The position numbers and the translations under genes are program-made. Source: an uncultured Anaeroplasmataceae bacterium (GTDB lineage: Bacteria; Bacillota_I; Bacilli_A; Acholeplasmatales; Anaeroplasmataceae). From it: 64,000 nt of DNA. The notes under the pieces were generated by a model, which was not told where the DNA came from, searched no databases, and saw only the letters and a list, made by a program, of their open reading frames with translations. Of this stretch, positions 41,166 to 50,177 are shown in pieces; the first letter of the stretch is position 1, and each line of letters opens with the position of its first letter. The stretch lies in the NCBI GenBank assembly GCA_910584005.1, contig CAJTXR010000001.1:186001-250000 (forward strand). Direction: 5' to 3'.

Positions 41166-41206
41166 ATTATATCCGATTTGAAATCAGGATTCTGTGATAT
41201 TATCAC
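41166..41206 (-). promoter_or_regulatory. trxA operon promoter with -41 palindrome
   Basis: A TATAAT -10 (41166-41171) lacks a good -35, while a 13-base palindrome GTGATAATATCAC (41194-41206) lies centred 41 bases before the predicted start and is followed by AGAAT. This matches the layout of the rubredoxin operon promoter. Confidence 0.72.
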
Positions 41207-41385
41207 TTTTTGTTTTTTCTGTTACCTTTTTTGTTGAGCAATAATTTAACTTGTTTTAAAACAAAAGAAATAAATCCAATCGTTGCATGTATTGTTTCAT
41301 TATTCTTATTATATATTTTACTTGGCATACCAAAAAACATTTGAAACAAAAGATTATTCCCATCTATAATTAATAACTTTTCCAT
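41203..41385 (-). pseudogene. Truncated 5'-3' exonuclease (PolA N-terminal type)
   Basis: The first 45 residues (LLIIDGNNLLFQMFFGMPSK, then TIHATIGFISFVLKQVK) match the start of 5'-3' exonuclease proteins, with the metal-binding IDGNN motif. Then the frame breaks into LLLNKKGNRKNKK and stops at 60 residues of an expected 250 or more. The rest is absent, so it is a remnant. Confidence 0.75.
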
Positions 41386-41386
41386 A

Positions 41387-41458
41387 CTATAATTTTAAAA
41401 TCCTTTCTAATACTTCACCAATATCTTCATTGAATACAAAATTCGCCACATACAAATT
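41387..41458 (-). pseudogene. Short C-terminal coding remnant
   Basis: Just after the XRE gene, a frame without start reads LYVANFVFNEDIGEVLERIL before a stop. It looks like the end of a lost gene, perhaps the toxin or nucleotidyltransferase partner of the neighbouring AbiEi-like protein, but it is too short to identify. Confidence 0.4.
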
Positions 41459-41464
41459 TTTTTG

Positions 41465-41923
41465 TTAGTCCAGCATCTTTTCAATCGAATAATCAAATAT
41501 TTTGCAAAAATTATATATGTACTCTAATGATGGTAATCTGTCACCATCTTCAAGTAAAGCAATTGTCTTTCGATTGACATTTAATCTTAAAGCTAACTCT
41601 GTTTTACTCATTTCATTAGCTTCTCTTATTAATTTCATTTTTAATCCTATTTTACATGGATTCAATTTATGATAATGTTCAACATTCTCATTAAAGAATA
41701 TTTTTTCCCATTTTTCATAAACATCATTTACTAATTTTTCACACAAGAAATTAATATTTTCTTTCCCCTTTTCTAGAACTTCAATAGCATTCTTTTCACC
41801 AACACTTAATATAGAAAATAGTTGTTCATCTAAATCTTTTAACATTCTATATTCAGTGTAATCTTCTATATCTTCATCAGAGAAAATTAATTTGTGTGTT
41901 TCATACTTGTATAATTCAAACAT
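41465..41923 (-). CDS. XRE-family DNA-binding protein
   Basis: The last 65 residues (IGLKMKLIREANEMSKTELALRLNVNRKTIALLEDGDRLPSLEYIYNFCKIF in pieces) form a Cro/C1-type HTH. The N-terminal 85 residues are helical and unassigned. AGAAGGAC precedes the ATG at 41923; an in-frame start at 42004 overlaps the AbiEi-like gene and is rejected. It probably regulates its own operon, maybe as part of a toxin-antitoxin pair with the upstream gene. Confidence 0.72.
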   Translation of the reverse strand: MFELYKYETHKLIFSDEDIEDYTEYRMLKDLDEQLFSILSVGEKNAIEVLEKGKENINFLCEKLVNDVYEKWEKIFFNENVEHYHKLNPCKIGLKMKLIREANEMSKTELALRLNVNRKTIALLEDGDRLPSLEYIYNFCKIFDYSIEKMLD

Positions 41924-41981
41924 AATTGTCCTTCTATAGATTTGAATATATCTAACAAAAGACTTATAGGTATTGGAAATA

Positions 41982-42629
41982 TTATATTTGTGTTTTAAAT
42001 ACATACATCTCTAATACCTTATTAGGAATTTTCATCGAATTTAGAATGTCAGATAATTTTATATAAGCACTTCTTGGATACTCATCTTGAACATAAGCTT
42101 TTAAATGAGAATCTGAATAACTTAATAAATCCTTATCAAATAAATCCGTAATTTTAATTAAGCTTGAAGTACCTATTTGATTCATCATTAAAATAACTTC
42201 TAATACTGTAATAAGTTTTCTCGCTCCAATAATTTCATAGAATGATGAATGCGATTCAATCACTTGAATATTTCCAATCTTTTTATTACCAACAGATAAA
42301 TTTGTTTTTATAGTTTTCTCTACTGGTTCTTCTTCAACAATACCTAAAGTATATAAAAGATATTCACCTGTAGGTATACCTCTATCATCTTTTAGATAAT
42401 GTTTTATTATTCTATCTTCATCAGACATATCAGATTCACCAATTAAATAAACTCCTTTTGACACTTGTCTAAGAATTCCTTGATCTATAAGTCTAGTAAC
42501 AATTTTTCTTAGATTAACATTTGGGATATCTGAGAAATTATGCTTAGAAAGATAATTTAAATCAAATACACCACCAACATTATTTTGGCAGTAATTTCTA
42601 ACTATTCCTGTATCACTTACTCTTCTCAT
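41982..42629 (-). CDS. AbiEi/DUF6088-like antitoxin-type protein
   Basis: A 215-residue protein with a winged-helix-like N-terminal region (DLNYLSKHNFSDIPNVNLRKIVTRLIDQGILRQVSKGVYLIGES in parts) of the type found in AbiEi/DUF6088 proteins, which repress type IV toxin-antitoxin operons. The partner AbiEii toxin gene is missing. The predicted transcription start falls on the A of the ATG, so the mRNA may be leaderless. A perfect palindrome spans the promoter. It is encoded directly downstream of ssrA, a common integration site. Confidence 0.65.
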   Translation of the reverse strand: MRRVSDTGIVRNYCQNNVGGVFDLNYLSKHNFSDIPNVNLRKIVTRLIDQGILRQVSKGVYLIGESDMSDEDRIIKHYLKDDRGIPTGEYLLYTLGIVEEEPVEKTIKTNLSVGNKKIGNIQVIESHSSFYEIIGARKLITVLEVILMMNQIGTSSLIKITDLFDKDLLSYSDSHLKAYVQDEYPRSAYIKLSDILNSMKIPNKVLEMYVFKTQI

Positions 42630-42635
42630 ACCTAT

Positions 42636-42663
42636 ATTATATCATAAAACGTGACAATGTCAC
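42636..42663 (-). promoter_or_regulatory. Promoter and palindromic operator of the AbiEi-like gene
   Basis: A TATAAT -10 (42636-42641, minus strand) lies 16 bases from GTGACA, which is half of a perfect 13-base palindrome GTGACATTGTCAC (42651-42663). A repressor bound there would block the -35 contact, as in AbiEi autoregulation. Confidence 0.65.
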
Positions 42664-42710
42664 ATTATTTAATTAAAACTTCATTGAACTATATACTTAG
42701 TATATAAAAT

Positions 42711-42742
42711 AAAAAAAGACATCTTGGTGCTACCAAAATGTC
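42711..42742 (-). terminator. ssrA terminator
   Basis: GACATTTTGG pairs with CCAAGATGTC around a 5-base loop, followed by seven T on the minus strand. It lies 14 bases beyond the tmRNA 3' end. Confidence 0.85.
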
Positions 42743-42755
42743 ACGTTTTTCTCAA

Positions 42756-43141
42756 TGGTGGAGCCGGGGAGAATCGAACTCCCGTACGTAGCACCTTCCA
42801 CTATACTTTCTACACGTTTAGTTTATTTAAATATTTCATTGACCCTAAGAAAATAAACAATCCAAAAATCAACTACACTCTATGAAATTCATCACTTTAA
42901 TTAGAGTAGCATTGAAATGATATATCCTATATGAAATGAAACTTTTCCTTGTGTGCTATAGGAAACATACTAAGAAAAGCCGCTTGAATTAAATTAGCAA
43001 GCGTATGCAGCACTCATATTGTTAGAGCGTGCAAATAAATGTGAATTGTTTGCGGTTATTTAAACCTCGACGTTGGTGAAGCAGTCTACTGCTACGTGCT
43101 TATATAGTTTCTTATACTACGGCGAATCCATAAACGACCCC
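42756..43141 (-). ncRNA. ssrA: Transfer-messenger RNA
   Basis: The tmRNA rescues stalled ribosomes. The 5' GGGGTCG pairs fully with the 3' CGGCTCC of the acceptor, and a T arm GGGAGTTCGATTCTCCC and encoded CCA are present. From the resume codon GCA the tag reads ANNSHLFARSNNMSAAYAC and a stop. That ends in Tyr-Ala-Cys, unlike the usual Ala-Ala or hydrophobic-Ala ends. It lies 14 bases after smpB, its protein partner. Length 386. Confidence 0.95.
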
Positions 43142-43155
43142 ATTTTTTGCAAGAA

Positions 43156-43608
43156 TTAAATTCTTCTTGCATCTTTTATGGCTTTTTCTATACTTCTTTT
43201 ACTATCCTTTTCTTTTAAAACTTCTCTTTTATCATTCAACTTTTTACCACGGCATAAAGCAATTTCAATTTTGAGTAAAGAACCTTCAAAGTATGCTTTT
43301 AACGCAACAATGGCTAGGCCCTCTAATTTTACCTTAGTTGCTAGCTTAACTGCTTCATGCTTGTGTAATAAGAGTTCTCTTGTTCGAAATTCATCGTGAT
43401 TAAACCGATTCCCATTTTCATATTTTGCGATATGCATATTTATTAAATAAGGAGTTTGATTTTTGATTAAAACATAAGCATCATTCAAATTGCATCTTCC
43501 AGCTCTTACAGATTTTATTTCTGTTCCTGTCAATTTTATTCCAGCTTCATAGCGATCTAAAATAAAGTATTCAAAACTTGCTTTTTTATTTGAACAAACG
43601 ATTTTCAT
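43156..43608 (-). CDS. smpB: SsrA-binding protein
   Basis: SmpB binds tmRNA and brings it to stalled ribosomes. The 150-residue protein has the YEAGIKLTGTEIKSVRAGRCNLNDAYV pattern (in parts from residue 19) and a basic C-terminal tail (KKLNDKREVLKEKDSKRSIEKA). It overlaps rnr by 23 bases and lies just before ssrA. Confidence 0.97.
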   Translation of the reverse strand: MKIVCSNKKASFEYFILDRYEAGIKLTGTEIKSVRAGRCNLNDAYVLIKNQTPYLINMHIAKYENGNRFNHDEFRTRELLLHKHEAVKLATKVKLEGLAIVALKAYFEGSLLKIEIALCRGKKLNDKREVLKEKDSKRSIEKAIKDARRI

Positions 43609-45697
43609 CTTTTTGTCCTCCTACCTTATTATAATCGTTTTCAAACATAAAATCAACTCGTCTAGTGAGCTTATTTGCTCGCAATACAACAACTTGAACC
43701 GTTTGACCTAATCGGTACTTAGTGTTACCAACAATATATAAATTTTGTTCCTCACTATAGGTTATAAATCCATGCATTGTATCCGTAGAAATTAAACCTT
43801 CAACTCCATTTTCTAATGTGACAAATATTCCAAAAGATGTCATTGAAGTAATTTGTCCTTGAAAATGCTTAAAAATATGGGACTGCATATACCAAGCAAA
43901 AAGCATATCATTGACACTTCTTTCGCATTCAATTGCGTTTCGTTCACTTTTAGAATTTCTAAGTGCGATTTCAGCTAAAATTGTTTGTGAATAGTTCTCT
44001 TCCTTATTTAATGGATTCGGATGAAGAAAAAATTTTTTCAGCAATCGATGAACCATTAAATCTGGATATCTTCGTATTGGAGAAGTAAAATGGCAATAAT
44101 ACCTCATAGCTAGCCCATAATGTCCTAAACATTCCCTAGAATACTTTGCCTTCATCATGCTTCTAAGCATAAAATTGTTCACTATTGGACGCAAAGTATC
44201 CTCATACTCTTGGGCTAATATTTTTTGAATTGCTTTTGGTGTTATGGTTGATTTAGGTACATCAACTTCTAATCCCATAGATTGAATCTGTGCTAAAGCA
44301 CGAAAAAGATTTTCTTGATCTGGTTCCTCATGGATACGGTAGATACAGGGGAAATGGAGAATCGACATATTGTAGGCAACCGTTTCATTTGCCATTAACA
44401 TAAAATCTTCAATTATTTTTTCGGCTTCATCCCTTTTAATTTCAATAATTTCTTTTGGTGAAGAATCCTCATTAAGTTTAAACTTATACTCTTTTGTTTC
44501 AAAGGATAAAGCTCCTTTTCTCTGTCTTATGCTTCTTAGAATTAAAGATAATTGATGCATATCTTTAATAGAAGCTACAATATCTTTATATTGATTACAA
44601 AGCTCTACGTTTCCTTTTAAAATTTCATTTACATTGTGATAAGTCATTCGGTGTTTAGAACAAATATATCCCTCACAGATTTCATAATCCATAAGTTTTC
44701 CTACTTGGCTTATTGTCATTCTACATGCCAAAACTAAACGGATCACATTTTCATTTAAAGAACAAATCCCATTGGATAGTTTATGAGGCAGCATAGGAAT
44801 TACACGATCGGCCAAATATACAGATGTGCCTCGCTTTAATGCTTCCTCATCTAAAGCCATCCCTTCTTTTACATAGTGGGAAACATCTGCAATATATACG
44901 CCCAAAATATAATTTCCATCTTTATCCCTTTCAATGCTTATAGCATCATCAAAATCTTTAGAGTCATCTCCATCAATTGTAAAAATGGATAAGTTTGTAA
45001 AATCTTTTCGCCCAACAAGTTCTTCTTTAGAAACTTCATCTTCAATTTGATGAACCTCACCTGCAACTTCTATTGGAAAATCTAAAGAAAACCCATATTC
45101 TAAAGCAATTTGAGTAATATCCATTCCAGGATCATCTGGATGACCTAGAACTTCTAAAATGGAAGCTTCAATAGCGGTTCCTACATAAGAGATTTGAGCA
45201 TATACTATCATTCCATTTTGAATATTTGGTAAATCCTTTTTGACAACAGCTGTGACTTTAAATTTCAGATTTGTAGAATGAATATAAGCCTTAATTTTCC
45301 CTTTTTTGATTCTTTGTTCATACCGACCAATTATAAACTGATTCTTTCGTTCTAAAACACGTATAATTCGAGCATTTAACAGGCGGTAAGAAGCATCATA
45401 AGGATAAAATTCAACTTGATCTCCAGTATATAGATTATACATATCTTCTTCAGGAACATAATAATCCTTATCCTCATTTTCTACGCAAACAAAACCATAA
45501 TCATTTTGTTTGCGATCAATCGTTCCCTTTTTGATAATTCCATATCTATATTTGCCATCTTGAAATACATCATGTTGTGCAATCAGCTCTTCTAGCATAG
45601 GAATAAGGTCTTTTTTAGATATGTGAAGAGCACTAGCAAGTGATCCCAAATTTGTAATCCCTTGATTTAATTTTTCTAATATAAGTTCTTTTTCCAT
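43586..45697 (-). CDS. rnr: Ribonuclease R
   Basis: A 3'-5' exoribonuclease that degrades structured RNA and acts with tmRNA. The 703-residue protein has an N-terminal winged helix, cold-shock domains, the RNB active site (TIDGDDSKDFDDAISIERD) and a C-terminal S1 domain (SFGIFVTLENGVEGLI). GGAGG precedes the ATG. It lies directly before smpB, as in many Bacillota. Confidence 0.97.
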   Translation of the reverse strand: MEKELILEKLNQGITNLGSLASALHISKKDLIPMLEELIAQHDVFQDGKYRYGIIKKGTIDRKQNDYGFVCVENEDKDYYVPEEDMYNLYTGDQVEFYPYDASYRLLNARIIRVLERKNQFIIGRYEQRIKKGKIKAYIHSTNLKFKVTAVVKKDLPNIQNGMIVYAQISYVGTAIEASILEVLGHPDDPGMDITQIALEYGFSLDFPIEVAGEVHQIEDEVSKEELVGRKDFTNLSIFTIDGDDSKDFDDAISIERDKDGNYILGVYIADVSHYVKEGMALDEEALKRGTSVYLADRVIPMLPHKLSNGICSLNENVIRLVLACRMTISQVGKLMDYEICEGYICSKHRMTYHNVNEILKGNVELCNQYKDIVASIKDMHQLSLILRSIRQRKGALSFETKEYKFKLNEDSSPKEIIEIKRDEAEKIIEDFMLMANETVAYNMSILHFPCIYRIHEEPDQENLFRALAQIQSMGLEVDVPKSTITPKAIQKILAQEYEDTLRPIVNNFMLRSMMKAKYSRECLGHYGLAMRYYCHFTSPIRRYPDLMVHRLLKKFFLHPNPLNKEENYSQTILAEIALRNSKSERNAIECERSVNDMLFAWYMQSHIFKHFQGQITSMTSFGIFVTLENGVEGLISTDTMHGFITYSEEQNLYIVGNTKYRLGQTVQVVVLRANKLTRRVDFMFENDYNKVGGQKDENRLFK

Positions 45698-45720
45698 ATC
45701 CTCACCTCCTATATAAAGAA

Positions 45721-45748
45721 GAAAAAAGAGATTTCGTATGAAATCTCT
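45721..45748 (-). terminator. Hairpin terminator after secG
   Basis: AGAGATTTC pairs with GAAATCTCT around GTAT and is followed by six T on the minus strand. It lies between secG and rnr and may allow partial read-through. Confidence 0.8.
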
Positions 45749-45750
45749 AC

Positions 45751-45975
45751 TTAGTGTAATGCAACAGATGTAATAACTGATGCGATAAACAATACAGCTA
45801 ATACTAATGTTGTTCGTTGAAGTATAAGTTCAACACCACGAGTTTTTTGATTTTTAAATAATTCTGATTTACTTCCATTAAAAGCATCATTGATATCATC
45901 TTTTGAATTTTGCATCATAACAACAACAATTAAAAATATTGAAAGTACTAAAACTATATAATCAATCCAAATCAT
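45751..45975 (-). CDS. secG: Preprotein translocase subunit SecG
   Basis: A 74-residue protein with two hydrophobic segments and a NSKDDINDAFNGSKSELFKNQKTRG loop, typical of Bacillota SecG. It forms the SecYEG channel with SecY and SecE. It is upstream of rnr, as usual. Confidence 0.93.
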   Translation of the reverse strand: MIWIDYIVLVLSIFLIVVVMMQNSKDDINDAFNGSKSELFKNQKTRGVELILQRTTLVLAVLFIASVITSVALH

Positions 45976-46091
45976 AGGTCATATCTCCTTAAAAGATTTC
46001 AAAATATTACTTTGTAATTATAGCATTTAGGAAATAGATTTGCAACTATATTTTGGTTTTTTTATTCAGTTATTATTCAAAAATCTTAAAA

Positions 46092-48719
46092 TTACTTCAT
46101 TTTTCTTTTGATTTCAGCTTGAGCAGCAGCCAATTTTGCAATTGGAACCCGATAAGGAGAACAAGACACATAGTCTAGGCCAAGCTCATTCACAAATTCA
46201 ATACTAGAAGGCTCTCCTCCATGCTCTCCACAAATTCCCATATGGATATTCTTTCTCTTACTTCTACCTGCTGAAGCAGCCATTGATATTAATTTACCAA
46301 CTCCATGTTGATCTAATTTTGCAAAAGGATCGCTTTCATAGATAGAATGTTCATAATAAGCAGTTAAAAACTTAGAAGCATCATCTCTAGAAAGACCAAA
46401 AGTCAATTGGGTTAAATCGTTTGTACCAAAGGAAAAGAATTCTGCTTCTTTGGCAATCTCATCTGCAAGAACTGCTGCCCGAGGAGTTTCAATCATTGTA
46501 CCGATGGAATAAACTAGTCGTTCCCCATATGTATTAAACATGTTCTCTATTTCATCAATTAAAATATCCTTTATGAATTTTAATTCTTTCACATCATCAA
46601 TAAGAGGAATCATAATCTCGGATTGAATTGGAAGATTTAACTCTTTAGATGCTGTAAAAGCAGCTCGTATAATAGCTCTTGCCTGCATCCGTGCAATATC
46701 AGGGAATGTTACACATAATCTACAGCCTCGATGGCCCATCATAGGATTAAATTCAGCAAGTTGTTCGCATTGAAGCTTTATTTCCTCTACATCGCGATTC
46801 ATTTCTTTAGCTAGAAGCTCAACTTCTTCTCCCTTAGGTAAAAATTCATGTAGGGGTGGATCTAAGAGTCTTATGGTTACAGGTAATTCTTGCATAATCT
46901 TATATAGACCCTTATAATCTTCAAACTGAAATTCTTCTAATTTTTTTAAGGCTTTTGTTCTTTCTTTATCATTTCTAGAAAGGATCATTTTTCGGATTTC
47001 TAGTATTCGATCCTTGCTAAAGAACATATGTTCACTTCGACAAAGGCCAATTCCTTCTGCACCAAAATTTTTAGCAGTTTGAGCATCAAGAATCGTATCG
47101 GCATTCGTTCTTACTGAAAGTCTTTTGTAGGAATCTGCCCATTCAAGAATCCGCTTTAGATTACCATCTATCGTTGCAGGAGTTGTTTTCATCTGTCCTA
47201 AATAAATGTATCCTGTAGATCCATCTAAGGAAATGTAATCTCCCTCATGAATAGTAGTAGCTCCTAAATACATTACCTTATTTTCCTCATCTACTTCGCA
47301 AGTAGAGCATCCACTAACACAGGCTCTTCCCATTCCTCGTGCAACTACAGCAGCATGAGAAGTCATTCCCCCATGGCAAGTTAGTGTACCTTCTGCAATA
47401 TGCATTCCTTCAATATCCTCAGGAGAAGTTTCTGAACGGACTAAAATAACCTTCTCTTTTCTTAGTTTAACGGCTTCTTTTGCTTCTTTGGCAGTAAAAT
47501 ATACTCTTCCACAAGCTGCTCCTGGAGAAGCAGGTAATCCTTTCCCAATAGATTCTGTTTTTTGAAGCATTTCCTCATCAAATTTAGAATGGAGAACTTG
47601 GTCTAAAGATTTTGCTTCGATTCTTAGTAAGGCTTCTTCTTTTGTAATTAAACCTTCATCTACCATTTGACAGGCAATTTCAATAGCAGCTTGGGCTGTT
47701 CGTTTGCCAATTCTAGTTTGTAAAAAGTAAAGTTTTCCCTTTTCAATTGTGAATTCAACATCCTGAACATCGTGATAATGATTTTCTAAGATTTGAGCAA
47801 TTCGTTGAAATTCACTATAGCATTCCGGTAAATCTTCTTTTAGTTTACGAATTGGATTTGGCGTTCTGATTCCTGCTACAACATCTTCTCCCTGAGCATT
47901 GATTAAGTACTCCCCATAGAGTTCATTCGCCCCTGTAGATGGATTTCTTGTAAAAGCAACTCCAGTACCTGAAGTTTCACCCATATTACCAAAAACCATA
48001 GACTGTATATTTACTGCAGTTCCCCAATCAGAAGGAATTTCATTTAAATGGCGATAATATATAGCTCTTTCATTATTCCAAGATTTAAATACAGCCTCAA
48101 TCGCTAGGACTAATTGTTCTTTGGGATCTTGAGGGAAAGTTTTCCCAATCTGTTCAAAATAAAATTGCTTATATGTGGTTACAACTTCTTTTAAGTCTGC
48201 AACCTCTAATTCATAGTCATAGGTATATCCCTTTTCTTTTTTTATTTTAGATAATACTGCTTCAAATTTGGCTTTGTCTAGTCCCATAACAACATCAGAA
48301 AACATTTGAATGAAACGTCTATAAGAATCATAGGCAAAACGTTCATTTTGACTCTGAGTAGCTAAACCAATAACAGAATCATCATTTAAGCCTAAATTTA
48401 AAATTGTATCCATCATTCCAGGCATTGAAGCTCTTGCCCCACTGCGTACAGAAACCAATAAAGGATTGGAAGTATCTCCAAATTTCTTATTTTGAGCCTT
48501 TTCAATAATTGCCAAGGCCTTGTAGGCTTGATCTAAAATCTCTGTCCGAATCTTATTATGGTTAGAAAAGTAATCCATACAGGCTTCTGTCGTGATTGTA
48601 AAGCCATGAGGAATTGGCAAGCCTAAGTTCATCATTTCTGCTAAGTTTGCCCCTTTTCCACCTAAAAGTTCTCGCATTGAAGCATTTCCTTCTTTAAATA
48701 AATACACCCATTTTTTCAT
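46092..48719 (-). CDS. ppdK: Pyruvate phosphate dikinase
   Basis: Interconverts pyruvate, ATP and phosphate with PEP, AMP and pyrophosphate; in anaerobes it often works in the glycolytic direction. The 875-residue protein has the ATP-grasp N-terminal part (LLGGKGANLAEM), the phosphohistidine region LTCHGGMTSHAAVVARGMG and the PEP/pyruvate barrel GAEGIGLCRSEHMFF and SFGTNDLTQLTFG. I prefer the ATG at 48719 with AGGAG over an upstream one at 48788. Confidence 0.97.
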   Translation of the reverse strand: MKKWVYLFKEGNASMRELLGGKGANLAEMMNLGLPIPHGFTITTEACMDYFSNHNKIRTEILDQAYKALAIIEKAQNKKFGDTSNPLLVSVRSGARASMPGMMDTILNLGLNDDSVIGLATQSQNERFAYDSYRRFIQMFSDVVMGLDKAKFEAVLSKIKKEKGYTYDYELEVADLKEVVTTYKQFYFEQIGKTFPQDPKEQLVLAIEAVFKSWNNERAIYYRHLNEIPSDWGTAVNIQSMVFGNMGETSGTGVAFTRNPSTGANELYGEYLINAQGEDVVAGIRTPNPIRKLKEDLPECYSEFQRIAQILENHYHDVQDVEFTIEKGKLYFLQTRIGKRTAQAAIEIACQMVDEGLITKEEALLRIEAKSLDQVLHSKFDEEMLQKTESIGKGLPASPGAACGRVYFTAKEAKEAVKLRKEKVILVRSETSPEDIEGMHIAEGTLTCHGGMTSHAAVVARGMGRACVSGCSTCEVDEENKVMYLGATTIHEGDYISLDGSTGYIYLGQMKTTPATIDGNLKRILEWADSYKRLSVRTNADTILDAQTAKNFGAEGIGLCRSEHMFFSKDRILEIRKMILSRNDKERTKALKKLEEFQFEDYKGLYKIMQELPVTIRLLDPPLHEFLPKGEEVELLAKEMNRDVEEIKLQCEQLAEFNPMMGHRGCRLCVTFPDIARMQARAIIRAAFTASKELNLPIQSEIMIPLIDDVKELKFIKDILIDEIENMFNTYGERLVYSIGTMIETPRAAVLADEIAKEAEFFSFGTNDLTQLTFGLSRDDASKFLTAYYEHSIYESDPFAKLDQHGVGKLISMAASAGRSKRKNIHMGICGEHGGEPSSIEFVNELGLDYVSCSPYRVPIAKLAAAQAEIKRKMK

Positions 48720-48830
48720 AAAAATATAACTCCTAATTAACACAAAAATACATTTAAAAATTATACTACAACCGCTTACATTTCGCAATACAATTTTAAA
48801 AAAAATTTAAAAAAACTATATTTTATTAGA

Positions 48831-48876
48831 ATTAAAAAAAGGTCAATCATTAAAAATGAATTTGACCTTTTTTTAA
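48831..48876 (-). terminator. Terminator of the pepV-to-pdp operon
   Basis: AAAAAAAGGTCAA pairs with TTGACCTTTTTTT; T-runs are on both sides. It lies immediately after pdp and before the ppdK promoter region. Confidence 0.88.
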
Positions 48877-48878
48877 TT

Positions 48879-50177
48879 CTATTTTATTACTTTTAAAATT
48901 AATTTAGATTCAATTGGCCCACTTGAATATGAAAAAGCATTTTGGAGCTCTTTTACTTCTTCAGTTACATCCTTCTTATTTGAATGAATATAAGCAATAC
49001 AATCATTTTCTTGTACCAAATCATTTACCTTCTTATTTAATACAATTCCTACGGCATGATCAATATCTTCGCCTATCTTACTTCTTCCTGCTCCAAGCAT
49101 CATAGCTACATTTCCTATCGCAAGAGCATCAATATGAGAAACATAGCCAGCTTGAGTTGCACAAACAGGGTAAACATATTTGGCCTTACTAAATTTTTCA
49201 GGATGATAAATATAAGATTCGTCGCCTTTTTGGGCTTTAATCAAGTTTGCAAGAGTGTGAAGTCCTTCTTTATTTTGAATTTGGGCTTCTAATTTTTTTC
49301 TAGCTTCTTCTAAAGTGTTTGCTAATTTTCCAGCGACTACCAAATGAGAAGCAACCTCTAAACAAAGCTCTGTAAAATCCTTAGGACCCTGTCCATTTAA
49401 AGTTTGAATGGCCTCAATCACCTCTAAAGAATTTCCAACAGCTAAACCAAGTGGTTCATCCATATTGGTCAAAATTGCTGTCATATCCTTACCACAGGCT
49501 TTACCAATTTGAACCATGAGTCTAGCAAGTGTAGTTGCACTTTCTATAGTTTTCATAAAAGCCCCACTGCCCACTTTAACATCCAAGCAGATCGCATCTG
49601 CACCACTTGCGAGCTTCTTACTCATAATAGATGATGCAATGAGGGGAATTGACTCAACTGTTCCAGTGACATCTCTTAGAGCATAAAGTTTCTTATCTGC
49701 AGGAGCAAGCTCTCCTGTTTGACCAACAAGAGCGATTCCAATTTTATTGACCTGGGATATAAAATCCTCCTCACTCATAGAGATATCATATCCAGGAATT
49801 GATTCTAGTTTATCTAAAGTACCTCCTGTATGACCTAATCCACGACCACTCATTTTAGCAAATTTAATCCCTAAAGAAGCAACGAGTGGACCAACAACTA
49901 AGGAGGTCTTATCTCCAACCCCACCAGTAGAATGCTTATCTACTTTAATGCCTCCTATTTGACTTAAATCTAAAATATCGCCACTATGAAGAATTGCCTC
50001 TGTTAAATCAGTGGCTTCTTGATCGGTCATTCCTCTAAAATATATGGCCATAGTTAAAGCGGATGCTTGATAATTATCAATGCTTCCTTCTGTAAAACCT
50101 TTTATGAAAAAATTAATTTCTTCTTTTGTTAGTTCTACTCCATCTCTTTTTTTGATTATTATATCGACTGCTCTCAT
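48879..50177 (-). CDS. pdp: Pyrimidine-nucleoside phosphorylase
   Basis: Splits uridine and thymidine to bases and sugar phosphates for salvage. The 432-residue length and the KHSTGGVGDKTSLVVGP signature are diagnostic of the thymidine/pyrimidine phosphorylase family. It overlaps pheA by four bases and is the last gene of its operon. Confidence 0.96.
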   Translation of the reverse strand: MRAVDIIIKKRDGVELTKEEINFFIKGFTEGSIDNYQASALTMAIYFRGMTDQEATDLTEAILHSGDILDLSQIGGIKVDKHSTGGVGDKTSLVVGPLVASLGIKFAKMSGRGLGHTGGTLDKLESIPGYDISMSEEDFISQVNKIGIALVGQTGELAPADKKLYALRDVTGTVESIPLIASSIMSKKLASGADAICLDVKVGSGAFMKTIESATTLARLMVQIGKACGKDMTAILTNMDEPLGLAVGNSLEVIEAIQTLNGQGPKDFTELCLEVASHLVVAGKLANTLEEARKKLEAQIQNKEGLHTLANLIKAQKGDESYIYHPEKFSKAKYVYPVCATQAGYVSHIDALAIGNVAMMLGAGRSKIGEDIDHAVGIVLNKKVNDLVQENDCIAYIHSNKKDVTEEVKELQNAFSYSSGPIESKLILKVIK

